From the NCBI RefSeq assembly GCF_000598065.1, contig NZ_KK082171.1, positions 1 to 64,000 of the forward strand: a stretch of 64,000 bases of DNA, given 5' to 3'. Each line of letters starts with the position of its first letter. The stretch's first letter is position 1. The position numbers and the translations under genes were made by a program. The notes under the pieces were generated by a model. It ran no database searches. It was not told the origin of the DNA and saw nothing but the letters and a program-made list of their open reading frames with translations. Below, one piece after another: positions 50,858 to 58,568 of the stretch. This DNA is from Paenibacillus darwinianus (GTDB lineage: Bacteria; Bacillota; Bacilli; Paenibacillales; Paenibacillaceae).

Positions 50858-52585
50858 ATGATGGGCAGCAATTGGTGGAAAGAAGCGATAGCGTATCAAA
50901 TTTATCCGCGCAGTTTTATGGACAGCAACGGGGACGGAATCGGCGACTTGCAGGGTGTTATTTCGCAATTGGATTATTTGCAGCAGCTTGGAATTGACGT
51001 CATCTGGATCTGTCCGATATACAAATCCCCGAATGATGACAATGGATATGACATATCGGATTATCAGGGGATCATGGAAGAGTTTGGGTCAATGGACGAT
51101 TTCGATCGACTTCTTGAGCAGGTACACCAAAGAGGAATGAAGCTGATTCTGGATTTGGTCATTAACCATACCTCGGACGAACATCCCTGGTTTATCGAAT
51201 CCCGATCGAGCATCAATAACCCTAAAAGGGACTATTACATCTGGAGAGACGGGAAGGACGGCGCCGAGCCGAACAACTGGGAAAGCATTTTCGGCGGTTC
51301 AGCCTGGGAATACGATCCTCATACCGGACAGTATTTTATGCACATATTTTCCCAGAAGCAGCCCGATCTGAATTGGGAGAATCCCGAGGTCCGCCAAGCG
51401 TTATATTCGATGGTCAACTGGTGGCTTGATAAAGGAATAGACGGTTTTCGAATCGATGCGATCACGCATATCAAAAAAATCCCGGGCTTGCCCGATCTGC
51501 CTAATCCGGAAAAGCTGCCTTATGTTTGTTCATTTGAAGGACATCGCAACCGCGAAGGCATTCATGTTCTGCTCGAAGAGCTGAAGCGCGAGACCTTTGA
51601 TAACTATGATATTATGACCGTCGGGGAGGCAGGCGGTGTAAGCATCGATGATGCCGGGCATTGGGTCGGGGAGCGGCAAGGGAAATTCAACATGATTTTC
51701 CAGTTTGAAGTGAATGGACTTTGGAATAAAGGCCGGGAGGGCGGCTTAGACCTATATGCGTTGAAAAAAACGCTTACCCGGTGGCAAAAGGGGCTGGAGG
51801 GAATCGGGTGGAACGCGTTGTTCATGGAAAACCATGACTTGCCCCGCTCGGTCTCCGTCTGGGGGGATGATAATGCCTATTGGGACAGGTCCGCTAAAGC
51901 TTTGGCTACGATGTATTTCCTTATGCAGGGAACCCCTTTTATTTACCAAGGCCAGGAAATCGGCATGACTAATGTGCAGTTTGAGTCGATCGAGGATTAC
52001 AACGATGTTTCGGCGAAAAATCTGTTTCGAATCGAAAGGGAAGCCGGCAAGAGCCATGATGAGATTATGCGGATTATCTGGAAAAACGGTCGGGACAATT
52101 CCCGGACGCCGATGCAGTGGAACGACGGGCACGAAGCCGGCTTCACGTCGGGAACCCCTTGGTTGAAAGTAAATCCGAATTACAAGGAAATAAACGTTGA
52201 AAAGGCTATGCAGAACCCCGACTCCATTTATCATTATTACAAGAAATTGATCCGGCTGCGAAAAACCGATCCGGTCGCCGTATACGGAACCTATGATCTC
52301 ATCCTGCCGAATCATAAGACAATCTACGCGTATACAAGAACGCTCGGTCTCGAGAAGCTGCTGGTCATTGCAAATCTTTTTCCGGAAGAAACAACGTTCG
52401 ACCTGCCCAGAACCATCAAATATGAGGCGTCGGAGCTGGTGGTGGCCAATTATCCGGAGAACCTCGGGGCGACCGTCCGGAAAATCTTTTTGAAACCTTA
52501 TGAATCGAGAGTCTATCGTTTAGTATGCGCTCCGGAACCTGCTCAAAAGGCCGAACAACCTCCGTTGGCGGAGATGCTGTCTTGA
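50858..52585 (+). CDS. GH13 alpha-glucosidase (oligo-1,6-glucosidase subfamily)
   Basis: A 575-residue cytoplasmic exo-alpha-glucosidase with all GH13 regions. The N-terminus is WWKEAIAYQIYPRSFMDSNGDGIGDLQG. The nucleophile is Asp200 in GFRIDAI, the acid/base Glu257 in VGEAGG and the transition-state stabiliser Asp327 in ENHDLPR; QPDLNWENPEVR is region V of this subfamily. The residue after the nucleophile is Ala, not the Val typical of strict alpha-1,6 enzymes, which points to alpha-1,4 activity as well or instead. ATG 50858 follows AGAGGAGAG. It closes the operon and would release glucose from imported maltodextrin-like sugars. Confidence 0.94.
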   Translation: MMGSNWWKEAIAYQIYPRSFMDSNGDGIGDLQGVISQLDYLQQLGIDVIWICPIYKSPNDDNGYDISDYQGIMEEFGSMDDFDRLLEQVHQRGMKLILDLVINHTSDEHPWFIESRSSINNPKRDYYIWRDGKDGAEPNNWESIFGGSAWEYDPHTGQYFMHIFSQKQPDLNWENPEVRQALYSMVNWWLDKGIDGFRIDAITHIKKIPGLPDLPNPEKLPYVCSFEGHRNREGIHVLLEELKRETFDNYDIMTVGEAGGVSIDDAGHWVGERQGKFNMIFQFEVNGLWNKGREGGLDLYALKKTLTRWQKGLEGIGWNALFMENHDLPRSVSVWGDDNAYWDRSAKALATMYFLMQGTPFIYQGQEIGMTNVQFESIEDYNDVSAKNLFRIEREAGKSHDEIMRIIWKNGRDNSRTPMQWNDGHEAGFTSGTPWLKVNPNYKEINVEKAMQNPDSIYHYYKKLIRLRKTDPVAVYGTYDLILPNHKTIYAYTRTLGLEKLLVIANLFPEETTFDLPRTIKYEASELVVANYPENLGATVRKIFLKPYESRVYRLVCAPEPAQKAEQPPLAEMLS

Positions 52586-52620
52586 TCTGAAAGCGCGGTT
52601 GAACAATACGAATATACAAG

Positions 52621-52652
52621 GAAAGAGGCCGGCGATCAGTCGCGGCCTCTTT
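52621..52652. terminator. Terminator, usable from both sides
   Basis: 10-bp stem with A-rich and T-rich flanks between the GH13 gene and the converging SET-domain gene. Confidence 0.75.
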
Positions 52653-52721
52653 TCATTCCGGCGCTCGGGTGCTTACGCTGAATCGGGTGCCGTGCCAGCT
52701 GCCCCTACATTCGCGAAACGT

Positions 52722-53108
52722 CTATTTCGTATCTTTTTCGTTAAACCACAGAGGGTCATCGCAATCGACTTCCCCGTTATAATTGATCAGAATCTCATCC
52801 CCGGCATTGATATCCGTATGCGCGTAGAAGTCAACCGTGTGGTTGTCGAAGTTAAGCTCGTAGATGGCGTTCGGCTGATAGGAATGGTTAAACAGCATGC
52901 CATAGCCGAGAAGCAGCGCCGTGTGGTTCGCTCCATACTCGAACGCGTAATCTGCCAGCAGCGTTTTCTCTATGAACTCATGCTCTTCATTCGGATATGG
53001 AATGACCGGCGCTTCATGGATCAGTTCACCTTTTGCAATGTTGCGCGTCGCAAATACCCCTCTATTAAACTCTCCGTCGCTTAGTTTGGACGTTTTTATC
53101 TCGATCAT
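52722..53108 (-). CDS. SET-domain protein
   Basis: A 128-residue protein consisting of little more than a SET fold. It begins with a strand and turn GEFNRGVFATRNIAKGELIHEAPVIP. The cofactor motif LFNHSYQPNA (the NHS core) and the closing AGDEILINYNGEVD, with the Tyr seen in lysine methyltransferases, are both present. It would use S-adenosylmethionine to methylate protein lysine, though bacterial members are mostly uncharacterised. ATG 53108. It does not belong functionally to the sugar operons around it. Confidence 0.85.
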   Translation of the reverse strand: MIEIKTSKLSDGEFNRGVFATRNIAKGELIHEAPVIPYPNEEHEFIEKTLLADYAFEYGANHTALLLGYGMLFNHSYQPNAIYELNFDNHTVDFYAHTDINAGDEILINYNGEVDCDDPLWFNEKDTK

Positions 53109-53305
53109 GTTAGCGTAGTTCCCTTCAGCCGCTGTATTTATGCATTATTTTTATAACCCCGACCGGATCAAACCAGACGATGGCGGGATCAGCTTAGCTT
53201 CATTATACACGAAACCCAGATGAAAGTCGGCGCTGATTCGGATATGATGGAACAGGGAATATTAGCCGCGTTTTCCGCCTTAAGCGCGGATCTTGACGGG
53301 CAGAG

Positions 53306-53416
53306 AGCGGCAGGGGTACCGTGGCTGGTTACTTGTCGCATCTGGCAGCCGATACCTGGTCCCCGAGCGGCGTTAAATGGCTGTATCCACTCTTCCCAAA
53401 AACGTTTAGGCTCTGA
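53306..53416 (+). pseudogene. C-terminal remnant of a YdjM-like membrane metal-dependent hydrolase
   Basis: In one frame, ending at TGA 53414-53416, reads AGYLSHLAADTWSPSGVKWLYPLFPKTFRL. This matches the GYLSHxxADxxTPxGVxLLWP signature near the active site of YdjM (DUF457) membrane hydrolases. Upstream the frame has no start and no continuous similarity; the histidine-rich N-terminal half is gone. The surrounding stretch 53109-53422 holds no other recognisable gene. Confidence 0.5.
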
Positions 53417-53422
53417 CCAAGC

Positions 53423-53698
53423 TCAGGTTGGCTGTGACCCTTTTTTGAAATCGTCCAGAAGCCGGGCGGCCTGATCGGCGTCCTTTTTCGCTACCTTCAG
53501 CTTTGCCGTGTCGCTGTCATCCCGATAAAGCTTGGTTTGAAATCCCCGGGACTTCATCTCCGCGTCGAGACGGTACAGCCAATCCGCACGCTCACCGCGG
53601 TCTGACGCCAGAAGCACCCATCTGTTCGTTCCCTGTGCGGCCACAATGACAAGCGCGATGACAAGAACGGCTCCACCTGCGAACCATAGCCATTCCAT
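53423..53698 (-). CDS. Small single-span membrane protein, unknown function
   Basis: 91 residues, starting at ATG 53698 after AAAGGTGGTG. Residues 4-24 form one transmembrane helix (LWFAGGAVLVIALVIVAAQG). A short cytoplasmic or extracellular domain follows (LLASDRGERADWLYRLDAEMKSRGFQTKLYRDD...LKVAKKDADQAARLLDDFKKG) whose shape recalls small SPOR/ACT-like alpha-beta folds. I do not recognise a family. Confidence 0.6.
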   Translation of the reverse strand: MEWLWFAGGAVLVIALVIVAAQGTNRWVLLASDRGERADWLYRLDAEMKSRGFQTKLYRDDSDTAKLKVAKKDADQAARLLDDFKKGSQPT

Positions 53699-53816
53699 AT
53701 GCCTGCACCACCTTTCTACGGTATTTTTATTTTTATTCATGTCTGCTTGTCTGTCATGACAAATACCGGATGACTTTTCGGAAAAATATTTTGTGCGAAC
53801 AACAGCCTTCACAACA

Positions 53817-53854
53817 AACAACCTTGGTCCGGCGGAATCCGAACCAAGGTTGTT
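53817..53854 (-). terminator. Terminator of the catalase gene
   Basis: Perfect 12-bp stem (53817-53828 with 53843-53854), T-rich in the direction of catalase transcription. Confidence 0.75.
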
Positions 53855-53887
53855 TCATAGCAGATATAGATATGTTTATAATGCCGG

Positions 53888-55351
53888 TTACACGCCTTGC
53901 GGGACAGGCAGTCCAAGTCCTTCTGCGATCCGTTGTCCGAGCTCCGGATCCGCTTTGAACCAGTGTCCGATTTGGCGGACTTTGATCTCGTCCTTCTCCA
54001 CGGGTTTCATGGCGCCGACGATGTTGCGCACGAGACGGGTACGTTCCTCTTCGCTCATTAGGCGGTAGAGATCGCCCGGCTGGGTATAATGATCGTTATG
54101 ATCGTATGCGGCGCTGTCGGCAAGGCCGGTTACCGCGTATGGAGCGGGCTTGTTTTGCGGCGACTCGGTTGCTCCGCCGTAGCTGTTCGGCTCGTAATAG
54201 ACGGAAGCCCCGCCATTGCTGTCGGCCCGCATTTGTCCGTCACGCTGGTTGTTGTTGACCGGCGCTACCGGGCGATTGATCGGCAGCGTGTTGTGATTTG
54301 TGCCGACGCGGTAACGATGGGCGTCCGAGTAGGCGAAGAGACGTCCTTGCAGCATTTTGTCCGGCGATGCTTCGATGCCCGGTACGAAATTGCCGGGGGA
54401 GAAGGTTGCCTGTTCGACTTCTGCGAAGTAGTTCTCCGGATTGCGGTCGAGTACCATGCGGCCGACCTCGATGAGCGGATAGTCCTTCTGCGACCACACC
54501 TTTGTGACATCGAACGGGTCAAAACGGTACGTATTCGCGTCCTCGAGCGGCATGATCTGCACGTACAATTTCCAGGCAGGAAAGTCGCCGTCCTGTATAG
54601 CGTTGAACAAATCCTCCGTATGGTAATCCGGATTCTCGCCGGCCAATTGGGCGGCAAGATCGACATCGAGATTCCGTATCCCCTGCTCGGTTTTGAAGTG
54701 GTATTTTATCCATACGCCCTGCCCCTCGGCATTCACCCATTTGAAGGTGTGGCTGCCGAAGCCGTGCATATGTCGCAGCGTTGCCGGAATACCGCGGTCG
54801 GACATCAGTATGGTCACCTGGTGCAAGGATTCCGGCGATAAGGACCAGAAATCCCAGACCGCATTCGGGTTTTTCAGATGGGTTTGCGGATGGCGTTTCT
54901 GCGTATGAATGAAATCCGGGAATTTAATCGCGTCGCGAATAAAAAATACAGGCGTATTGTTGCCGACCAGGTCATAATTGCCTTCTTCCGTGTAAAACTT
55001 GACGGCGAAGCCGCGCGGGTCGCGCACGGTGTCGGCGGAGCCGAGCTCGCCCGCAACCGTGGAAAAACGAATAAACATCGGCGTACGCTTGCCGACTTCC
55101 GATAAAAAGGCGGCTTTGGTGTAGGGTGTCAGATCGTTCGTGACTTCGAAGTAGCCATGTGCGCCTGCGCCTTTTGCATGGACGACACGCTCGGGAACAC
55201 GTTCCCGATTGAAATGGGCCAGCTTTTCCAGCAGGTGAACGTCCTGAATCAGGGTGGGTCCCCGATAGCCGGCAGTCATAGAGTTTTGGTTGTCTCCAAC
55301 GGGAGCGCCCCAACTGGTTGTCAAGTTGTTGTGGTTGTTGTTAGTGGTCAT
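53888..55351 (-). CDS. katA: Catalase (monofunctional, haem)
   Basis: A 487-residue enzyme that splits hydrogen peroxide. The distal His58 is in [12 protein letters not shown], the catalytic Asn in [12 protein letters not shown] and the proximal haem Tyr in [14 protein letters not shown]. Its length and the short C-terminus are those of small-subunit Bacillus-type catalases. The N-terminus is Asn/Thr-rich. ATG 55351 follows GAGGTGA. Upstream on the minus strand there is a promoter-like pair (TTGACT ... TAAATT) and a 15-base PerR-like box at 55471-55485, so induction by peroxide is likely. It is unrelated to the sugar genes. Confidence 0.96.
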   Translation of the reverse strand: MTTNNNHNNLTTSWGAPVGDNQNSMTAGYRGPTLIQDVHLLEKLAHFNRERVPERVVHAKGAGAHGYFEVTNDLTPYTKAAFLSEVGKRTPMFIRFSTVAGELGSADTVRDPRGFAVKFYTEEGNYDLVGNNTPVFFIRDAIKFPDFIHTQKRHPQTHLKNPNAVWDFWSLSPESLHQVTILMSDRGIPATLRHMHGFGSHTFKWVNAEGQGVWIKYHFKTEQGIRNLDVDLAAQLAGENPDYHTEDLFNAIQDGDFPAWKLYVQIMPLEDANTYRFDPFDVTKVWSQKDYPLIEVGRMVLDRNPENYFAEVEQATFSPGNFVPGIEASPDKMLQGRLFAYSDAHRYRVGTNHNTLPINRPVAPVNNNQRDGQMRADSNGGASVYYEPNSYGGATESPQNKPAPYAVTGLADSAAYDHNDHYTQPGDLYRLMSEEERTRLVRNIVGAMKPVEKDEIKVRQIGHWFKADPELGQRIAEGLGLPVPQGV

Positions 55352-55470
55352 CCTACCGTCACCTCACGAATATAATATGCCATTCAAGCGATCGATAACG
55401 TGATTGAGAATGGCTATCAATCGATCTTATATCTAATTTAATCTAGCTTCTTATTATAGTCAATACTTTT

Positions 55471-55485
55471 TTATAAATATTATAA
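55471..55485. promoter_or_regulatory. PerR-like operator upstream of catalase
   Basis: TTATAAATATTATAA differs from the PerR consensus TTATAATNATTATAA at one position and lies just upstream of the presumed -35 of the catalase promoter. Confidence 0.55.
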
Positions 55486-55535
55486 TGTGGGTAAGGTGAT
55501 GTCCGGTGAGCGTTAATTCACGGTCATTCAATCTA

Positions 55536-56243
55536 TCAATTCGGCCCCAGATCACGGAGCAGGACCGGCTTTATCACGGATGTCCATATCTCATAGCCAC
55601 GCTTGTTCGGATGCAGCCGGTCGGGCTTATATAACAAGGTGTCGGGTGCGCCATTCTCATTCAGCAGATTGGGGGTTATATCGATAAAATGTAAGCTTTC
55701 ATGCTTCCGGCAATAAGCTTGTATCCGGGCATTCGCTTGCTGCGCCTCCGGCCAAACGTGCCATCTCAATTCAGTCGGGGTAATGGAAATGTAGTAGATG
55801 GGGACCGACGGCAGCCGTGAACGCACCTGGTCGAAGAGCGCAATCACATCCCGAACAACCTGGTCCGCACTATGCGATTTGCCTGGGATGCCGTTGATGT
55901 CGTTCGTTCCGGCGAACAATACGACGGCTTTCGGTTTGAAAGGCGCGATGATTCGGTCTGCATAGCGCGTGACGTCGCTTACCTTGGCCCCGCTGAATCC
56001 ATGATTCAGAACCGCCAGGGGATCCATGTCCCCGGCTAATGTTTTCCAGGCTGCAATACTGGAGCTTCCTGTAAATACGACCAGGCCTTCAGGGTATCGG
56101 CCGTTATACCGGTTCTCTATAGACACGATTTCTGTCTGCCATGCGCCGGTATGAGTCGAATGAGCAGCCAGGCTTTCATACGTAACGCCCAGAGCTAATA
56201 TAACAATCACGATCACCAGCTGCGGCAAATTAATCCTGTTCAT
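55536..56243 (-). CDS. SGNH/GDSL-type esterase with N-terminal membrane anchor
   Basis: About 235 residues from ATG 56243; in-frame ATGs upstream (56264, 56285) are possible because no clear ribosome site decides. A hydrophobic segment (LPQLVIVIVILALGVTYESLAA) anchors or exports it. The hydrolase has the nucleophile in VVFTGSSSIAAW, block III LFAGTNDING and the Asp-His pair in DRLHPNKRGYEIW. The closest type is PAF-acetylhydrolase-like lipase/esterase. The substrate is unknown; a cell-wall or surface ester is plausible. Confidence 0.8.
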   Translation of the reverse strand: MNRINLPQLVIVIVILALGVTYESLAAHSTHTGAWQTEIVSIENRYNGRYPEGLVVFTGSSSIAAWKTLAGDMDPLAVLNHGFSGAKVSDVTRYADRIIAPFKPKAVVLFAGTNDINGIPGKSHSADQVVRDVIALFDQVRSRLPSVPIYYISITPTELRWHVWPEAQQANARIQAYCRKHESLHFIDITPNLLNENGAPDTLLYKPDRLHPNKRGYEIWTSVIKPVLLRDLGPN

Positions 56244-56344
56244 ATTTTTATTGTTCCGGATCATTATTTTTCTATGTATGCTTTGCATTTGCTTTCGCAA
56301 ATCGGATATGGTATCATCATTCCTATAAGCAAATTTGAACCTCT

Positions 56345-56400
56345 ATCACATATTGAAAAGGGTCGTCATTTTTGTAATGGTACCTTTTTCAATGTGTGAT
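56345..56400. repeat. Large inverted repeat upstream of the cold-shock gene
   Basis: 18-base arms (56345-56362 and 56383-56400) match in 16 positions around a 20-base loop, ending 53 bases before the cold-shock start. It could form a leader-RNA hairpin that changes with temperature, or be a DNA operator. Confidence 0.55.
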
Positions 56401-56452
56401 TTTTGTTCTTATCAAAAAAAACATGTTAAATAAAATCTTGGAGGTAATCTTC

Positions 56453-56653
56453 ATGCAAACAGGAACAGTGAAATGGTTTAACGCAGAGAAAGGCTTTGGT
56501 TTTATCGAAGTGGAAGGCGGAAATGACGTATTCGTACACTTCTCCGCAATTCAAGGCGAAGGCTTCAAATCGCTGGACGAAGGTCAGCGCGTTGAGTTCA
56601 ACGTAGTACAAGGCAACCGCGGACCGCAAGCCGAGAACGTTGTAAAGCTGTAA
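56453..56653 (+). CDS. Cold-shock protein (CspA/CspB family)
   Basis: A 66-residue OB-fold RNA chaperone with both RNP motifs, KGFGFIEV and DVFVHFSAI. It binds single-stranded RNA and keeps mRNA translatable in the cold. ATG 56453 follows GGAGG at eight bases. It is a single-gene unit with a strong terminator right after. Confidence 0.96.
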   Translation: MQTGTVKWFNAEKGFGFIEVEGGNDVFVHFSAIQGEGFKSLDEGQRVEFNVVQGNRGPQAENVVKL

Positions 56654-56666
56654 GCCATAGCAAGCA

Positions 56667-56703
56667 AGCCGCCCTTAACGAATGTTAAGGGCGGCTTTTT
56701 TAT
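56667..56703 (+). terminator. Terminator of the cold-shock gene
   Basis: Perfect 14-bp stem (56667-56680 with 56685-56698), four-base loop, then a T-run. Confidence 0.9.
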
Positions 56704-56811
56704 GATGACTGGCGGCCTTGTGCTCTTGTTTTTTTTGACAGATATATGTTACGGAGCCTACGGTTAAGGGTAATCACATTTTTGGGAGTGTTTGAGTAGG
56801 GGGAGAGCGCC

Positions 56812-56886
56812 TTGGAGTTGGAACAAACCGTGTAGGAGCTGCAAAAGGCGCACGCGGATAAGCGGCCTGCGATCGCAGAGGACTAA
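56812..56886 (+). pseudogene. Short interrupted reading frame before a terminator
   Basis: TTG 56812 after AGGGGGAGA opens LELEQTV, then an amber stop at 56833-56835, then ELQKAHADKRPAIAED in the same frame to TAA 56884-56886. It looks like a degraded gene end or tiny peptide; I do not recognise it. A terminator follows directly. The rest of the stretch 56703-57007 shows nothing else, apart from an isolated TTGACA at 56735-56740. Confidence 0.3.
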
Positions 56887-56917
56887 GAGAGCATCGGCTC
56901 TCCTGGTCCTTTTTTTC
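56879..56917 (+). terminator. Terminator after the interrupted short frame
   Basis: A stem with a three-base internal bulge (arms 56879-56892 and 56896-56910), followed by seven T. Confidence 0.7.
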
Positions 56918-57007
56918 TTTAATAATCGAATATGGATGGAAGGATTGGGACAATCATGTCATAATCTTTGTATCTGTGAACTGGGGTGTTGGGAATGATG
57001 ACGATCG

Positions 57008-57640
57008 ATGCGATTTAAAAAAATCCAGACCAAAGTGTTCATCGCCATGTTGATTACGTCGTTGATACCGGTAGGCATTATATCGGCCATTCTTTTATTT
57101 ATGATAACGCAAACCATTCATACGGAAGTATCCGTTTCGACCAACCGTACAGCCGTGGATATACAAGAAAAAGTGGAAGATTATTTTCTTAATTTAAACA
57201 ACGGGGTTTACAACATCTATTACAACACCAAATTGTTGAAAGCGCTTCAAAACGGAAGCGGGATTCAGGCCGTCAATACGGACGACTACGAGGTTTCGCA
57301 GGACATCCGGCGATTCTTCGCGTCCCTATATAACTTCAGCAAAATTAACGATATTCTGGGTATTTATCTGTTCAACCAGAAAGGGGATTTGGTGGACTAT
57401 TTCACGATTATCGTCCTTCATATCATCTGGACGAGCATCAATTTCGATTTTATCTGGATTATGACGCAGGGCGGGCCTCTGCATTCCTCGGAGACACTGC
57501 CGGTCCTGATTTATCGCATGGCGATGAAGGAATACAATTACGGCGGGGCATCGGCGTTGTCCTCTATGATGATGGGCCTGATGATCGTCTGCGCGTTCGC
57601 TTATTTCATGTATAACCGTACGCACAGGAATGGGAGGTGA
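57008..57640 (+). pseudogene. Chimeric gene: histidine-kinase N-terminus fused in frame to permease C-terminus
   Basis: The 210-codon frame starts as a YesM-type sensor kinase: MRFKKIQTKVFIAMLITSLIPVGIISAIL as first membrane helix, then a sensor-domain start to GIYLFNQKGDLVDYF (about residue 132). It continues without a break as the last ~75 residues of a MalF-type sugar permease (IIVLHIIWTSINFDFIWIMTQGGPLHSSETLPVLIYRMAMKEY...). The join is near base 57403. The rest of the kinase, probably a response regulator, a binding protein and the permease N-terminus are missing, as if one deletion of several kilobases had removed them. The product lacks the EAA loop and the kinase core, so it should be non-functional. 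ATG 57008 follows GGGA. Confidence 0.8.
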
Positions 57641-57647
57641 GGAAGCT

Positions 57648-58493
57648 TTGCTCATCGAAAAAAAATATCAGATTTGGATCAAGGTACTGACCTACGCGGT
57701 TTTGCTGGTTTTCGCCGTTTATACTTTGTTCCCGTTTCTGTGGATGGTTTCCACCTCCATTAAACCGCCGGAAGAGGTACGCAGCGCTTCGCCGAGCTTT
57801 TTCACGTCGAACCCCACGGCCGAGCACTATTACAATATTTTGGCATTGTCGAAGTTTCCTTTGTACTTTGTGAACAGTTTGAAGGTGGCCGCCATTACGA
57901 CTGTGCTTGCAATCCTGCTCTCCATTTTCTCCGCATATGCGCTCAGCAGGCTGACTCGGGTGCGGGGAGTGCGTTACGTCTCCACGGGCATGATGATGAC
58001 GCAGTTGATTCCCAGTGTTTTGCTCGTGCTGCCATTGTATGTATTTATGATGAAAACGCAGCTGCTGGACACGTTTTACTCGCTCATTATCGCATACACC
58101 ACGTTTATGCTGCCGATGTGCGTGATGATGCTGAAAGGCTTCTTCGACTCCATTCCCTACGAGATGGAGGAGTCGGCGATGATTGACGGCTGCAGCCGTC
58201 TCGGCATCGTGATCCGGATGATTATACCGCTGTCGCTTCCAAGCATTATCGCGACCTCGCTTTTTGCTTTTGTCGGTGCCTGGAATGAATTTTTGTTCGC
58301 GTTTACGTTTATCAACAAGGACGAATTCCGAACGCTTACTCCTGGCCTGTCGCTGCTGCGCGGTCTGTTTACCACAGACTGGGGCAGTCTGATGGCAGCG
58401 TCTGTTCTCTCGGTCATGCCTATCGCCCTTTCGTTCGCTTACTTGCAGCGCTTCCTAGTGGCGGGCCTCACGGCGGGATCGGTCAAGGGCTAG
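57648..58493 (+). CDS. Sugar ABC permease, MalG type, without intact partner
   Basis: A 281-residue subunit: first helix LTYAVLLVFAVYTLFPFLWMV, the EAA loop near residue 174 (EESAMIDGCSRLGIVIRMIIP), C-terminus LQRFLVAGLTAGSVKG. TTG 57648 is seven bases after GGAGGTGA; an ATG at 57630 lies before the ribosome site. Its MalF-type partner survives only as the tail of the chimera upstream, so the importer cannot assemble unless another MalF-type subunit substitutes. Confidence 0.9.
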   Translation: MLIEKKYQIWIKVLTYAVLLVFAVYTLFPFLWMVSTSIKPPEEVRSASPSFFTSNPTAEHYYNILALSKFPLYFVNSLKVAAITTVLAILLSIFSAYALSRLTRVRGVRYVSTGMMMTQLIPSVLLVLPLYVFMMKTQLLDTFYSLIIAYTTFMLPMCVMMLKGFFDSIPYEMEESAMIDGCSRLGIVIRMIIPLSLPSIIATSLFAFVGAWNEFLFAFTFINKDEFRTLTPGLSLLRGLFTTDWGSLMAASVLSVMPIALSFAYLQRFLVAGLTAGSVKG

Positions 58494-58568
58494 CGGGAAT
58501 GCGAAATGCCTTGATTGTCGTGACCAGTGCATGACCAATGAAACTATCATGAAGCGGAGGGTTTTCAG

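Noticed and set aside
53220-53474. An 84-codon plus-strand frame
   Set aside because: Its translation has no protein-like pattern, while a different frame of the same stretch carries the YdjM-like block, so it is not a gene.
57008-57640. Annotation of this frame as a small functional sensor or permease
   Set aside because: It has neither the kinase core nor the permease coupling loop; the two halves belong to different families.
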